Positions 43,390-56,559 of a stretch of 64,000 nucleotides of DNA are shown piece after piece. Location: assembly GCF_050948215.1 (NCBI RefSeq), contig NW_027488850.1, positions 1 to 64,000 of the forward strand. Reading direction: 5' to 3'. Below the pieces are notes generated by a model. It was not told the DNA's origin and did no database searches. It was given only the letters and a program-made list of their open reading frames with translations. Positions within the stretch are counted from its first letter, which is position 1; each line of letters opens with the position of its first letter. The stretch is from Halictus rubicundus. Its lineage: Eukaryota; Arthropoda; Insecta; Hymenoptera; Halictidae. Position numbers and translations under genes: made by a program.

Positions 43390-45470
43390 GGATAGAGGGT
43401 AGGAGACGATGGAGGATAGTATAGGTTCGATGATAGGATAGGATAGAGAATAGGATTGGATAGAGGATAGGATAGGATAGAGGATATTATAGAATAGAGG
43501 ATAGTGTTGAGGATTCCATAGGATAGAGCATAGGATAGGATAGATGATATTATGGGAAAGAGGATTGAATATGATAGGGTATACGATATTATAGAGGATA
43601 GAATAGGATAGAGGATAGGATAGAGGATTAGATAGGATTGAGGTTAGCATAGGATAGAGGATATGATAGTATAGAGGATACGATAATATAGAGGATAGGA
43701 TAGGATAGGATAGAGGATAGGATAGGGGATTGCATAGGATAGAGGATATTATAGGATAGATGATAGTATAGGATGGAGGATAGCATAGGATAGAGAATAG
43801 GATAGGATAGAGGATAGGATAGGATAGAGGGTAGGATAGGAGAGAGGATAGGATAGGATAGAGGATAGGATAGGATAGAGGATAGGATAGGATAGAGGAT
43901 AGGATAGGATAGAGGATAGGATAGGATAGAGGATAGGACAGGATAGAGGATAGGATATGATTGAGGATAGGATAGGATTGAGGATAGGATAGGGGATTGT
44001 ATAGAATAGAGGATAGGATGGGATAGAGGATATTATAGGATAGACGATAGGATAGGATTGAGGATAGGATTGGATAGAGGATAGGATAGATGATATGATA
44101 GGATAGAGGATAGGATAGGATAGATGATAGGATAGGATAAAGGATTGGATAGAATAGAGGATATTATACCATAGAGGATAGGATAGGATAGAGGATACGA
44201 TAGAGGATTGGATAGGATAGAGGATAGGATAGGGTTGAGGATAGGATATGGGATTGGATAGGATAGGGGATTGGATAGAATAGAGGATAGGATAGGATGG
44301 AGGATAGAATAGGATAGGATAGAGGATAGGATAGGATAGAGGATAGGATAGGATAGAGGATAGGATAGGATAGAGGATAGGATAGAGGATAGGATAGGAT
44401 AGAGGATGGGATAGGATAGAGGGTAGGAGACGATGGAGGATAGTATAGGTTCGATGATAGGATAGGATAGAGAATAGGATTGGATAGAGGATAGGATAGG
44501 ATAGAGGATATTATAGAATAGAGGATAGTGTTGAGGATTCCATAGGATAGAGCATAGGATAGGATAGATGATATTATGGGAAAGAGGATTGAATATGATA
44601 GGGTATACGATATTATAGAGGATAGAATAGGATAGAGGATAGGATAGAGGATTAGATAGGATTGAGGTTAGCATAGGATAGAGGATATGATAGTATAGAG
44701 GATACGATAATATAGAGGATAGGATAGGATAGGATAGAGGATAGGATAGGGGATTGCATAGGATAGAGGATATTATAGGATAGATGATAGTATAGGATGG
44801 AGGATAGCATAGGATAGAGAATAGGATAGGATAGAGGATAGGATAGGATAGAGGGTAGGATAGGAGAGAGGATAGGATAGGATAGAGGATAGGATAGGAT
44901 AGAGGATAGGATAGGATAGAGGATAGGATAGGATAGAGGATAGGATAGGATAGAGGATAGGATAGGATAGAGGATAGGACAGGATAGAGGATAGGATATG
45001 ATTGAGGATAGGATAGGATTGAGGATAGGATAGGGGATTGTATAGGATAGAGGATAGGATGGGATAGAGGATATTATAGGATAGAGGATAGGATAGGATT
45101 GAGGATAGGATTGGATAGAGGATAGGATAGATGATATGATAGGATAGAGGATAGGATAGGATAGATGATAGGATAGGATAAAGGATTGGATAGAATAGAG
45201 GATATTATACCATAGAGGATAGGATAGGATAGAGGATACGATAGAGGATTGGATAGGATAGAGGATAGGATAGGGTTGAGGATAGGATATGGGATTGGAT
45301 AGGATAGGGGATTGGATAGAATAGAGGATAGGATAGGATGGAGGATAGAATAGGATAGGATAGAGGATAGGATAGGATAGAGGATAGGATAGGATAGAGG
45401 ATAGGATAGGATAGAGGATAGGATAGGATAGAGGATAGGATAGAGGATAGGATAGGATAGAGGATAGGAT
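43390..45470 (+). repeat. ~1.03-kb higher-order tandem duplication
   Basis: The string GGGTAGGAGACGATGGAGG occurs at 43397 and 44421 (offset 1024). Further into the copy, the ATAGGATATGGGATTGG string at 44241 recurs at 45282 (offset 1041, one extra 17-mer). A more diverged relative of part of it begins near 42830. Confidence 0.88.
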
Positions 45471-45999
45471 AGGATAGAGGATAGGATAGGATAGAGGATA
45501 GGACAGGATAGAGGATAGGATAGGATAGAGGATAGGATAGGATACGATAGAGGATAGGATAGGATAGGATAGAGGATAGGATAGGATAGAGGATAGGATA
45601 GGATAGAGGCTAGGATAGGACAGAGGATACGATAGGATAGAGGATAGGATAGGATAGAGGATAGGATAGGATAGAGGATAGGATAGGATAGAGGATTGGA
45701 TAGGATAGAGATTAGGATAGAGAATAGTATAGGATAGGGGATTGCATAGAATAGAGGATATTATAGGATAGATGATAGGATAGGATGGAGGATAGCATAG
45801 GATAGAGAATAGGGTAGGATAGAGGATAGGATAGGATAGAGGATAGGATAGGATAGAGGATAGGATAGGATTGAGGATAGGATAGGATACAGGATAGGAT
45901 AGGATAGAGGATAGGATAGGATAGAGGATGGGATGGGATACAGGATAGGATAGGATAGAGGATAGGATAGGATAGAGGATAGGATAGGATAGAGGATAG

Positions 46000-48900
46000 G
46001 ATAGGATAGAGGATAGGATAGGATAGAGGATAGGATAGGATAGAGGATAGGATAGGATAGAGGATAAGATAGGATAGAGGATACGATAGGATAGAGGATA
46101 GGATAGGATAGAGGATAGGATAGGATACGATAGAGGATAGGATAGGATAGGATAGAGGATAGGATAGGATAGAGGATAGGATAGGATAGAGGCTAGGATA
46201 GGACAGAGGATACGATAGGATAGAGGATAGGATAGGATAGAGGATAGGATAGGATAGAGGATAGGATAGGATAGAGGATTGGATAGGATAGAGATTAGGA
46301 TAGAGAATAGTATAGGATAGGGGATTGCATAGAATAGAGGATATTATAGGATAGATGATAGGATAGGATGGAGGATAGCATAGGATAGAGAATAGGGTAG
46401 GATAGAGGATAGGATAGGATAGAGGATAGGATAGGATAGAGGATAGGATAGGATTGAGGATAGGATAGGATAGAGGATAGGATAGGATAGAGGATAGGAT
46501 AGGATAGAGGATGGGATGGGATACAGGATAGGATAGGATAGAGGATAGGATAGGGGATTGGATAGGAAGGAGGACAGGAGACGATAGAGGATAGGATAGG
46601 ATAGAGGATAGGATAGGATAGAGGATAGGATAGGATGGAGGATAGGATAGGATAGAGGATAGGATAGGTTATTGGATAGGAAGGAGGACAGGAGACGATA
46701 GAGGATAGGATAGGATAGAGGATAGGATAGGATAGAGGATAGGATAGAGGATAGGATAGGATAGGATAGAGGATAGAGGATAGGAGAGAGGATAGGATAG
46801 GATAGAGGATAGGATAGGGTAGAGGATAGGATAGGATAGAGGATAGGATAGGATAGAGGATAGGATAGGATAGAGGATAGGTTGGATAGAGGATAGGATA
46901 GGATAGAGGATAGGATAGGATAGGATAGAGGATAGGATAGGATAGAGGGTAGGATAGGATTGAGGATAGGATAGGATAGAGGATAGGATAGGATAGAGGA
47001 TAGGGTAGGATTGAGGATAGGATAGGATAGAGGATAGGATAGGATAGAGGATAGGATAGGATAGAGGATGGGATGGGATACAGGATAGGATAGGATAGAG
47101 GATAGGATAGAGGATAGGATAGGATAGAGGATAGGATAGGATAGAGGATAGGATAGAGGATAGGATAGGATAGGATAGAGGATAGAGGATAGGAGAGAGG
47201 ATAGGATAGGATAGAGGATAGGATAGGATAGAGGATAGGATACGATAGAGGATAGGATAGGATAGAGGATAGGATAGGATAGAGGATAGGATAGGATAGA
47301 GGATAGGATAGGATAGGATAGAGGATAGGATAGGATAGAGGGTAGGATAGGATAGAGGATAGGATAGGATAGAGGATAGGATAGGATAGAGGATAGGATA
47401 GAGGATAGGATAGGATAGAGGATAGGATAGGATAGAGGATAGAGGATAGGATAGGATAGAGGATAGGATATGATAGAGGATAGGATAGAAGATAGGATAG
47501 TATAGAGGATAGGAGAGGATAGAGGATAGGATGGGATAGATGATAGGATAGGATAGAGAATAGGAGACGATAGAGGATATGATAGGATAGAGGATAGGAT
47601 AGGATAGAGAATAGTGTAGGATAGATGATATTATAGGATAGAGGATAAGATAGGATAGAGAATAGGATCGGATCGAGGATAGGATAGGGGATAGGAGAGG
47701 ATAGAGGATAGGAGACCATAGAGAATATGATATGATAGAGGATAGGATAGGATAGAGAATAGTATAGGATAGATGATATTATAGGATAGAGGATAGGATA
47801 GGATAGAGGATAGGATAGCATAGAGGATAGGATAGGATAGAGAATAGGATAGGATAGATGATATTATAGGATAGAGGATAGGATAGGATAGGATAGAGGA
47901 TAGGATCGGATAGAGGATATGATACGGGATTGGATAGGATAGAGGATAGGAGACGATAGAGGATATGATAGGATGGAGGATAGGATAGGATAGAGGATAG
48001 GATCGGATAGAGGATAGGATAGGGGATTGGATAGGATAGAGGATAGGAGACGATAGAGGATATGATAGGATAGGATAGGTGATTGGATAGGACAGAGGAC
48101 AGGAGACGATAGAGGATAGGATAGGATAGAGGATAGGATAGGATAGAGGATAGGATAGGATAGAGGATAGGATAGGATAGAGGATAGGATAGGATAGGAT
48201 AGAGGATAGGATAGGGGAATGGATAGGGGATTTTATAGGATAGAGGATAGGAGACGATAGAGGATAGGATAGGTGATTGGATAGGATAGAGGACTGGAGA
48301 CGATAGAGGGTAGGATAGGTGATTGGATAGGATAGAGGACAGGAGACGATAGAGGATAGGATAGGATAGAGGATAGGATAGGATAGAGGATAGGATAGGA
48401 TAGAGGATAGGATAGAGGATAGGATAGGATAGGATAGAGGATAGAGGATAGGAGAGAGGATAGGATAGGATAGAGGATAGGATAGGATAGAGGATAGGAT
48501 AGGATAGAGGATAGGATAGGATAGAGGATAGGATAGGATAGAGGATAGGATAGGATAGAGGATAGGATAGGATAGAGGATAGGATAGGATAGGATAGAGG
48601 ATAGGATAGGATAGAGGGTAGGATAGGATAGAGGATAGGATAGGATAGAGGATAGGATAGGATACAGGATAGGATAGAGGATAGGATAGGATAGAGGATA
48701 GGATAGGATAGAGGATAGAGGATAGAGGATAGGATAGGATAGAGGATAGGATATGATAGAGGATAGGATAGAAGATAGGATAGTATAGAGGATAGGAGAG
48801 GATAGAGGATAGGATGGGATAGATGATAGGATAGGATAGAGAATAGGAGACGATAGAGGATATGATAGGATAGAGGATAGGATAGGATAGAGAATAGTGT

Positions 48901-51900
48901 AGGATAGATGATATTATAGGATAGAGGATAAGATAGGATAGAGAATAGGATCGGATCGAGGATAGGATAGGGGATAGGAGAGGATAGAGGATAGGAGACC
49001 ATAGAGAATATGATATGATAGAGGATAGGATAGGATAGAGAATAGTATAGGATAGATGATATTATAGGATAGAGGATAGGATAGGATAGAGGATAGGATA
49101 GCATAGAGGATAGGATAGGATAGAGAATAGGATAGGATAGATGATATTATAGGATAGAGGATAGGATAGGATAGGATAGAGGATAGGATCGGATAGAGGA
49201 TAGGATAGGATAGAGGATAGGATAGGATAGAGGATAGGATAGGATAGAGGATAGGATAGGATAGAGGATAGGATAGGATAGAGGATAAGATAGGATAGAG
49301 GATACGATAGGATAGAGGATAGGATAGGATAGAGGATAGGATAGGATACGATAGAGGATAGGATAGGATAGGATAGAGGATAGGATAGGATAGAGGATAG
49401 GATAGGATAGAGGCTAGGATAGGACAGAGGATACGATAGGATAGAGGATAGGATAGGATAGAGGATAGGATAGGATAGAGGATAGGATAGGATAGAGGAT
49501 TGGATAGGATAGAGATTAGGATAGAGAATAGTATAGGATAGGGGATTGCATAGAATAGAGGATATTATAGGATAGATGATAGGATAGGATGGAGGATAGC
49601 ATAGGATAGAGAATAGGGTAGGATAGAGGATAGGATAGGATAGAGGATAGGATAGGATAGAGGATAGGATAGGATTGAGGATAGGATAGGATAGAGGATA
49701 GGATAGGATAGAGGATAGGATAGGATAGAGGATGGGATGGGATACAGGATAGGATAGGATAGAGGATAGGATAGGGGATTGGATAGGAAGGAGGACAGGA
49801 GACGATAGAGGATAGGATAGGATAGAGGATAGGATAGGATAGAGGATAGGATAGGATAGAGGATAGGATAGGATAGAGGATAGGATAGGTTATTGGATAG
49901 GAAGGAGGACAGGAGACGATAGAGGATAGGATAGGATAGAGGATAGGATAGGATAGAGGATAGGATAGAGGATAGGATAGGATAGGATAGAGGATAGAGG
50001 ATAGGAGAGAGGATAGGATAGGATAGAGGATAGGATAGGGTAGAGGATAGGATAGGATAGAGGATAGGATAGGATAGAGGATAGGATAGGATAGAGGATA
50101 GGTTGGATAGAGGATAGGATAGGATAGAGGATAGGATAGGATAGGATAGAGGATAGGATAGGATAGAGGGTAGGATAGGATTGAGGATAGGATAGGATAG
50201 AGGATAGGATAGGATAGAGGATAGGGTAGGATTGAGGATAGGATAGGATAGAGGATAGGATAGGATAGAGGATAGGATAGGATAGAGGATGGGATGGGAT
50301 ACAGGATAGGATAGGATAGAGGATAGGATAGAGGATAGGATAGGATAGAGGATAGGATAGGATAGAGGATAGGATAGAGGATAGGATAGGATAGGATAGA
50401 GGATAGAGGATAGGAGAGAGGATAGGATAGGATAGAGGATAGGATAGGATAGAGGATAGGATACGATAGAGGATAGGATAGGATAGAGGATAGGATAGGA
50501 TAGAGGATAGGATAGGATAGAGGATAGGATAGGATAGGATAGAGGATAGGATAGGATAGAGGGTAGGATAGGATAGAGGATAGGATAGGATAGAGGATAG
50601 GATAGGATAGAGGATAGGATAGAGGATAGGATAGGATAGAGGATAGGATAGGATAGAGGATAGAGGATAGGATAGGATAGAGGATAGGATATGATAGAGG
50701 ATAGGATAGAAGATAGGATAGTATAGAGGATAGGAGAGGATAGAGGATAGGATGGGATAGATGATAGGATAGGATAGAGAATAGGAGACGATAGAGGATA
50801 TGATAGGATAGAGGATAGGATAGGATAGAGAATAGTGTAGGATAGATGATATTATAGGATAGAGGATAAGATAGGATAGAGAATAGGATCGGATCGAGGA
50901 TAGGATAGGGGATAGGAGAGGATAGAGGATAGGAGACCATAGAGAATATGATATGATAGAGGATAGGATAGGATAGAGAATAGTATAGGATAGATGATAT
51001 TATAGGATAGAGGATAGGATAGGATAGAGGATAGGATAGCATAGAGGATAGGATAGGATAGAGAATAGGATAGGATAGATGATATTATAGGATAGAGGAT
51101 AGGATAGGATAGGATAGAGGATAGGATCGGATAGAGGATATGATACGGGATTGGATAGGATAGAGGATAGGAGACGATAGAGGATATGATAGGATGGAGG
51201 ATAGGATAGGATAGAGGATAGGATCGGATAGAGGATAGGATAGGGGATTGGATAGGATAGAGGATAGGAGACGATAGAGGATATGATAGGATAGGATAGG
51301 TGATTGGATAGGACAGAGGACAGGAGACGATAGAGGATAGGATAGGATAGAGGATAGGATAGGATAGAGGATAGGATAGGATAGAGGATAGGATAGGATA
51401 GAGGATAGGATAGGATAGGATAGAGGATAGGATAGGGGAATGGATAGGGGATTTTATAGGATAGAGGATAGGAGACGATAGAGGATAGGATAGGTGATTG
51501 GATAGGATAGAGGACTGGAGACGATAGAGGGTAGGATAGGTGATTGGATAGGATAGAGGACAGGAGACGATAGAGGATAGGATAGGATAGAGGATAGGAT
51601 AGGATAGAGGATAGGATAGAGGATAGGATAGGATAGGATAGAGGATAGAGGATAGGAGAGAGGATAGGATAGGATAGAGGATAGGATAGGATAGAGGATA
51701 GGATAGGATAGAGGATAGGATAGGATAGAGGATAGGATAGGATAGAGGATAGGATAGGATAGAGGATAGGATAGGATAGAGGATAGGATAGGATAGGATA
51801 GAGGATAGGATAGGATAGAGGGTAGGATAGGATAGAGGATAGGATAGGATAGAGGATAGGATAGGATACAGGATAGGATAGAGGATAGGATAGGATAGGA

Positions 51901-52860
51901 TAGAGGATAGAGGATAGAGGATAGGATAGGATAGAGGATAGGATATGATAGAGGATAGGATAGAAGATAGGATAGTATAGAGGATAGGAGAGGATAGAGG
52001 ATAGGATGGGATAGATGATAGGATAGGATAGAGAATAGGAGACGATAGAGGATATGATAGGATAGAGGATAGGATAGGATAGAGAATAGTGTAGGATAGA
52101 TGATATTATAGGATAGAGGATAAGATAGGATAGAGAATAGGATCGGATCGAGGATAGGATAGGGGATAGGAGAGGATAGAGGATAGGAGACCATAGAGAA
52201 TATGATATGATAGAGGATAGGATAGGATAGAGAATAGTATAGGATAGATGATATTATAGGATAGAGGATAGGATAGGATAGAGGATAGGATAGCATAGAG
52301 GATAGGATAGGATAGAGAATAGGATAGGATAGATGATATTATAGGATAGAGGATAGGATAGGATAGGATAGAGGATAGGATCGGATAGAGGATAGGATAC
52401 GGGATTGGATAGGATAGAGGATAGGAGACGATAGAGGATATGATAGGATGGAGGATAGGATAGGATAGAAGATAGGATCGGATAGAGGATAGGATAGGGG
52501 ATTGGATAGGATAGAGGATAGGAGACGATAGAGGATATGATAGGATAGGATAGGTGATTGGATAGGACAGAGGACAGGAGACGATAGAGGATAGGATAGG
52601 ATAGAGGATAGGATAGGATAGAGGATAGGATAGGATAGAGGATAGGATAGGATAGGATAGAGGATAGGATAGGGGAATGGATAGGGGATTTTATAGGATA
52701 GAGGATAGGAGACGATAGAGGATAGGATAGGTGATTGGATAGGATAGAGGACTGGAGACGATAGAGGGTAGGATAGGTGATTGGATAGGATAGAGGACAG
52801 GAGACGATAGAGGATAGGATAGGATAGAGGATAGGATAGGATAGAGGATAGGATAGTATA
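46000..52860 (+). repeat. ~3.2-kb higher-order repeat, two copies
   Basis: The segment from about 46.0 to 49.2 kb recurs at an offset of 3221 bp (GGGATTGCATAGAATAG at 46321 and 49542). Within each copy a marker string on the minus strand recurs at 47821, 49104, 51042 and 52296, dividing each 3.2-kb unit into parts of about 1.94 and 1.28 kb. At least one substitution distinguishes the copies (TAGGATGGAG at 46631 against TAGGATAGAG at 49852), and the second half has an offset of 3192. Confidence 0.88.
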
Positions 52861-53766
52861 GAGGATAGGATAGGATAGAGGATAGGATAGGATAGAGGAT
52901 AGGATAGGATAGAGGATAGGATAGGATAGAGGATAGGATAGGATAGAGGATAGGATAGGATAGGATAGAGGATAGGATAGGATAGAGGATAGGATAGGAT
53001 AGAGGATAGGATAGGACAGAGGATACGATAGGATAGAGGATAGGATAGGATAGAGGATAGGATAGGATAGAGGATAGGATAGGATAGAGGATAGGATAGG
53101 ATAGAGGATTGGATAGGATAGAGATTAGGATAGAGAATAGTATAGGATAGGGTATTGCATAGGATAGAGGATATTATAGGATAGATGATAGGATAGGATG
53201 GAGGATAGCATAGGATAGAGAAAAGGATAGGATAGAGGATAGGATAGGATAGAGGATAGGATAGGATAGAGGATAGGATAGGATTGAGGATAGGATAGGA
53301 TAGAGGATAGGATCGGATAGAGGATAGGATAGGGGATTGGATAGGATAGAGGATAGGAGACGATAGAGGATATGATAGGATAGGATAGGTGATTGGATAG
53401 GACAGAGGACAGGAGACGATAGAGGATAGGATAGGATAGAGGATAGGATAGTATAGAGGATAGGATAGGATAGAGGATAGGATAGGATAGAGGATAGGAT
53501 AGGATAGATGATATTATAGGATAGAGGATAGGATAGTATAGAGGATAGGATAGGATAGAGGATAGGATAGGATAGAGGATAGGATAGGATAGAGGATAGG
53601 ATAGTATAGAGGATAGGATAGGATAGAGAATAGGATAGGATAGATGATATTATAGGATAGAGGATAGGATAGGATAGATTATAGGATAGGGGAACGGATA
53701 GGATAGACGATAGGAGACAATAGGTGATAGGATAGGTGATTGGATAGGATAGAGGACAGGAGACGA

Positions 53767-55340
53767 TAGAGGATAGGATAGGATAGAGGATAGGATAGGA
53801 TAGATGATATTGTAGGATAGAGGATAGGATAGGATAGAGGATAGGATATTATAGAGGATAGGATAATATAGAGGATAGGATAGGATAGAGGATAGGATAG
53901 AGGATAGGATAGAGGATAGGATAGGATAGAGCATAGGATAGGATAGAGGATAGGATAGGATAGAGGATAGAGGATAGGATAGGATAGAGGATAGGATATG
54001 ATAGAGGATAGGATAGAAGATAGGATAGTATAGAGGATAGGAGAGGATAGAGGATAGGATGGGATAGATGATAGGATAGGATAGAGGATAGGAGACGATA
54101 GAGGATAGGATAATATAGAGGATAGAATAGGATAGAGGATAGGATAGGATAGAGGATAGGATAGGATAGAGGATAGGATAGTATAGAGGATAGGATAGGA
54201 TAGAGAATAGGGTAGGGTAGATGATATTATAGGATAGATAATAGGATAGGCTAGATTATATTATAGGATAGAGGATAGGATAGGATAGAGGATAGGATAG
54301 GGGAATGGATAGGATAGACGATAGGAGACAATAGTGGATAGGATAGGTGATTGGATAGGATAGAGGACAGGAGACGATAGAGGATAGGATAGGATAGAGG
54401 ATAGGATAGGTTAGATGATATTATAGGATAGAGGATAGGATAGGATAGAGGATAGGATATTATAGAGGATAGGATAATATAGAGGATAGGATAGGATAGA
54501 GGATAGGATAGAGGATAGGATAGGATAGAGCATAGGATAGGATAGAGGATAGGATAGGATAGAGGATAGAGGATAGGATAGGATAGAGGATAGAGGATAG
54601 GATAGGATAGAGGATAGGATATGATAGAGGATAGGATAGAAGATAGGATAGTATAGAGGATAGGAGAGGATAGAGGATAGGATGGGATAGATGATAGGAT
54701 AGGATAGACGATAGGAGACGATAGAGGATAGGATAATATAGAGGATAGAATAGGATAGAGGATAGGATAGGATAGAGGATAGGATAGGATAGAGGATAGA
54801 GGATAGGATAGGATAGAGGATAGGATATGATAGAGGATAGGATAGGATAGAGTTTAGGATAGGATAGACGATAGGATAGGATAGAGAATAGGATAGGATA
54901 GATGATATTATAGGATAGAGAATAGGATAGGATAGACGATAGGATCGGATAGAGGTTATGATACGGGATTGGATAGGATAGAGAATAGGAGACGATAGAG
55001 GATTATATAGGATAGAGGATAGGATCGGATCGAGGATAGGATAGGGGATAGGAGAGGATAGAGGATAGGAGACCATAGAGAATATGATATGATAGAGGAT
55101 AGGATAGGATAGAGGACAGGAGACGATAGAGGATAGGATAGGATAGAGGATAGGATAGGATAGATGATATTATAGGATAGAGGATAGGATATTATAGAGG
55201 ATAGGATAATATAGAGGATAGGATAGGATAGAGGAGAGGATAGAGGATAGGATAGAGGATAGGATAGGATAGAGCATAGGATAGGATAGAGGATAGGATA
55301 GGATAGAGGATAGAGGATAGAGGATAGGATAGGATAGAGG
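53767..55340 (+). repeat. Near-identical block, first copy (partner at +8100 bp)
   Basis: About 1.55 kb here matches 61867-63440 at an exact 8100-bp offset. The only difference I see in the stretches compared is GAGGATAGG at 55290 against GAGAATAGG at 63390. After about 55340 the alignment continues at an offset of 7262 bp. Confidence 0.88.
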
Positions 55341-56160
55341 ATAGGATAGAGGATAGGATAGGATAGAGCATAGGATAGGATAGAGGATAGGATAGGATAG
55401 AGGATAGAGGATAGGATAGGATAGAGGATAGAGGATAGGATAGGATAGAGGATAGGATATGATAGAGGATAGGATAGAAGATAGGATAGTATAGAGGATA
55501 GGAGAGGATAGAGGATAGGATGGGATAGATGATAGGATAGGATAGACGATAGGAGACGATAGAGGATAGGATAATATAGAGGATAGAATAGGATAGAGGA
55601 TAGGATAGGATAGAGGATAGGATAGGATAGAGGATAGAGGATAGGATAGGATAGAGGATAGGATATGATAGAGGATAGGATAGGATAGAGTTTAGGATAG
55701 GATAGACGATAGGATAGGATAGAGAATAGGATAGGATAGATGATATTATAGGATAGAGAATAGGATAGGATAGACGATAGGATCGGATAGAGGTTATGAT
55801 ACGGGATTGGATAGGATAGAGAATAGGAGACGATAGAGGATTATATAGGATAGAGGATAGGATCGGATCGAGGATAGGATAGGGGATAGGAGAGGATAGA
55901 GGATAGGAGACCATAGAGAATATGATATGATAGAGGATAGGATAGGATAGAGGACAGGAGACGATAGAGGATAGGATAGGATAGAGGATAGGATAGGATA
56001 GATGATATTATAGGATAGAGGATAGGATATTATAGAGGATAGGATAATATAGAGGATAGGATAGGATAGAGGAGAGGATAGAGGATAGGATAGAGGATAG
56101 GATAGGATAGAGCATAGGATAGGATAGTGGATAGGATAGGATAGAGGATAGAGGATAGAG
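54400..56160 (+). repeat. 838-bp tandem duplication in the right arm
   Basis: A marker string ending at 55076 recurs at 55914 (offset 838) with the same variant order on both sides. A third partial copy follows at 56498. The copy of this region near 63 kb lacks the extra unit. Confidence 0.82.
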
Positions 56161-56559
56161 GATAGGATAGGATAGAGGATAGGATATGATAGAGGATAGG
56201 ATAGAAGATAGGATAGTATAGAGGATAGGAGAGGATAGAGGATAGGATATGATAGAGGATAGGATAGGATAGAGTTTAGGATAGGATAGACGATAGGATA
56301 GGATAGAGAATAGGATAGGATAGATGATATTATAGGATAGAGAATAGGATAGGATAGACGATAGGATCGGATAGAGGTTATGATACGGGATTGGATAGGA
56401 TAGAGAATAGGAGACGATAGAGGATTATATAGGATAGAGGATAGGATCGGATCGAGGATAGGATAGGGGATAGGAGAGGATAGAGGATAGGAGACCATAG
56501 AGAATATGATATGATAGAGGATAGGATAGGATAGAGAATAGTATAGGATAGATGATATT

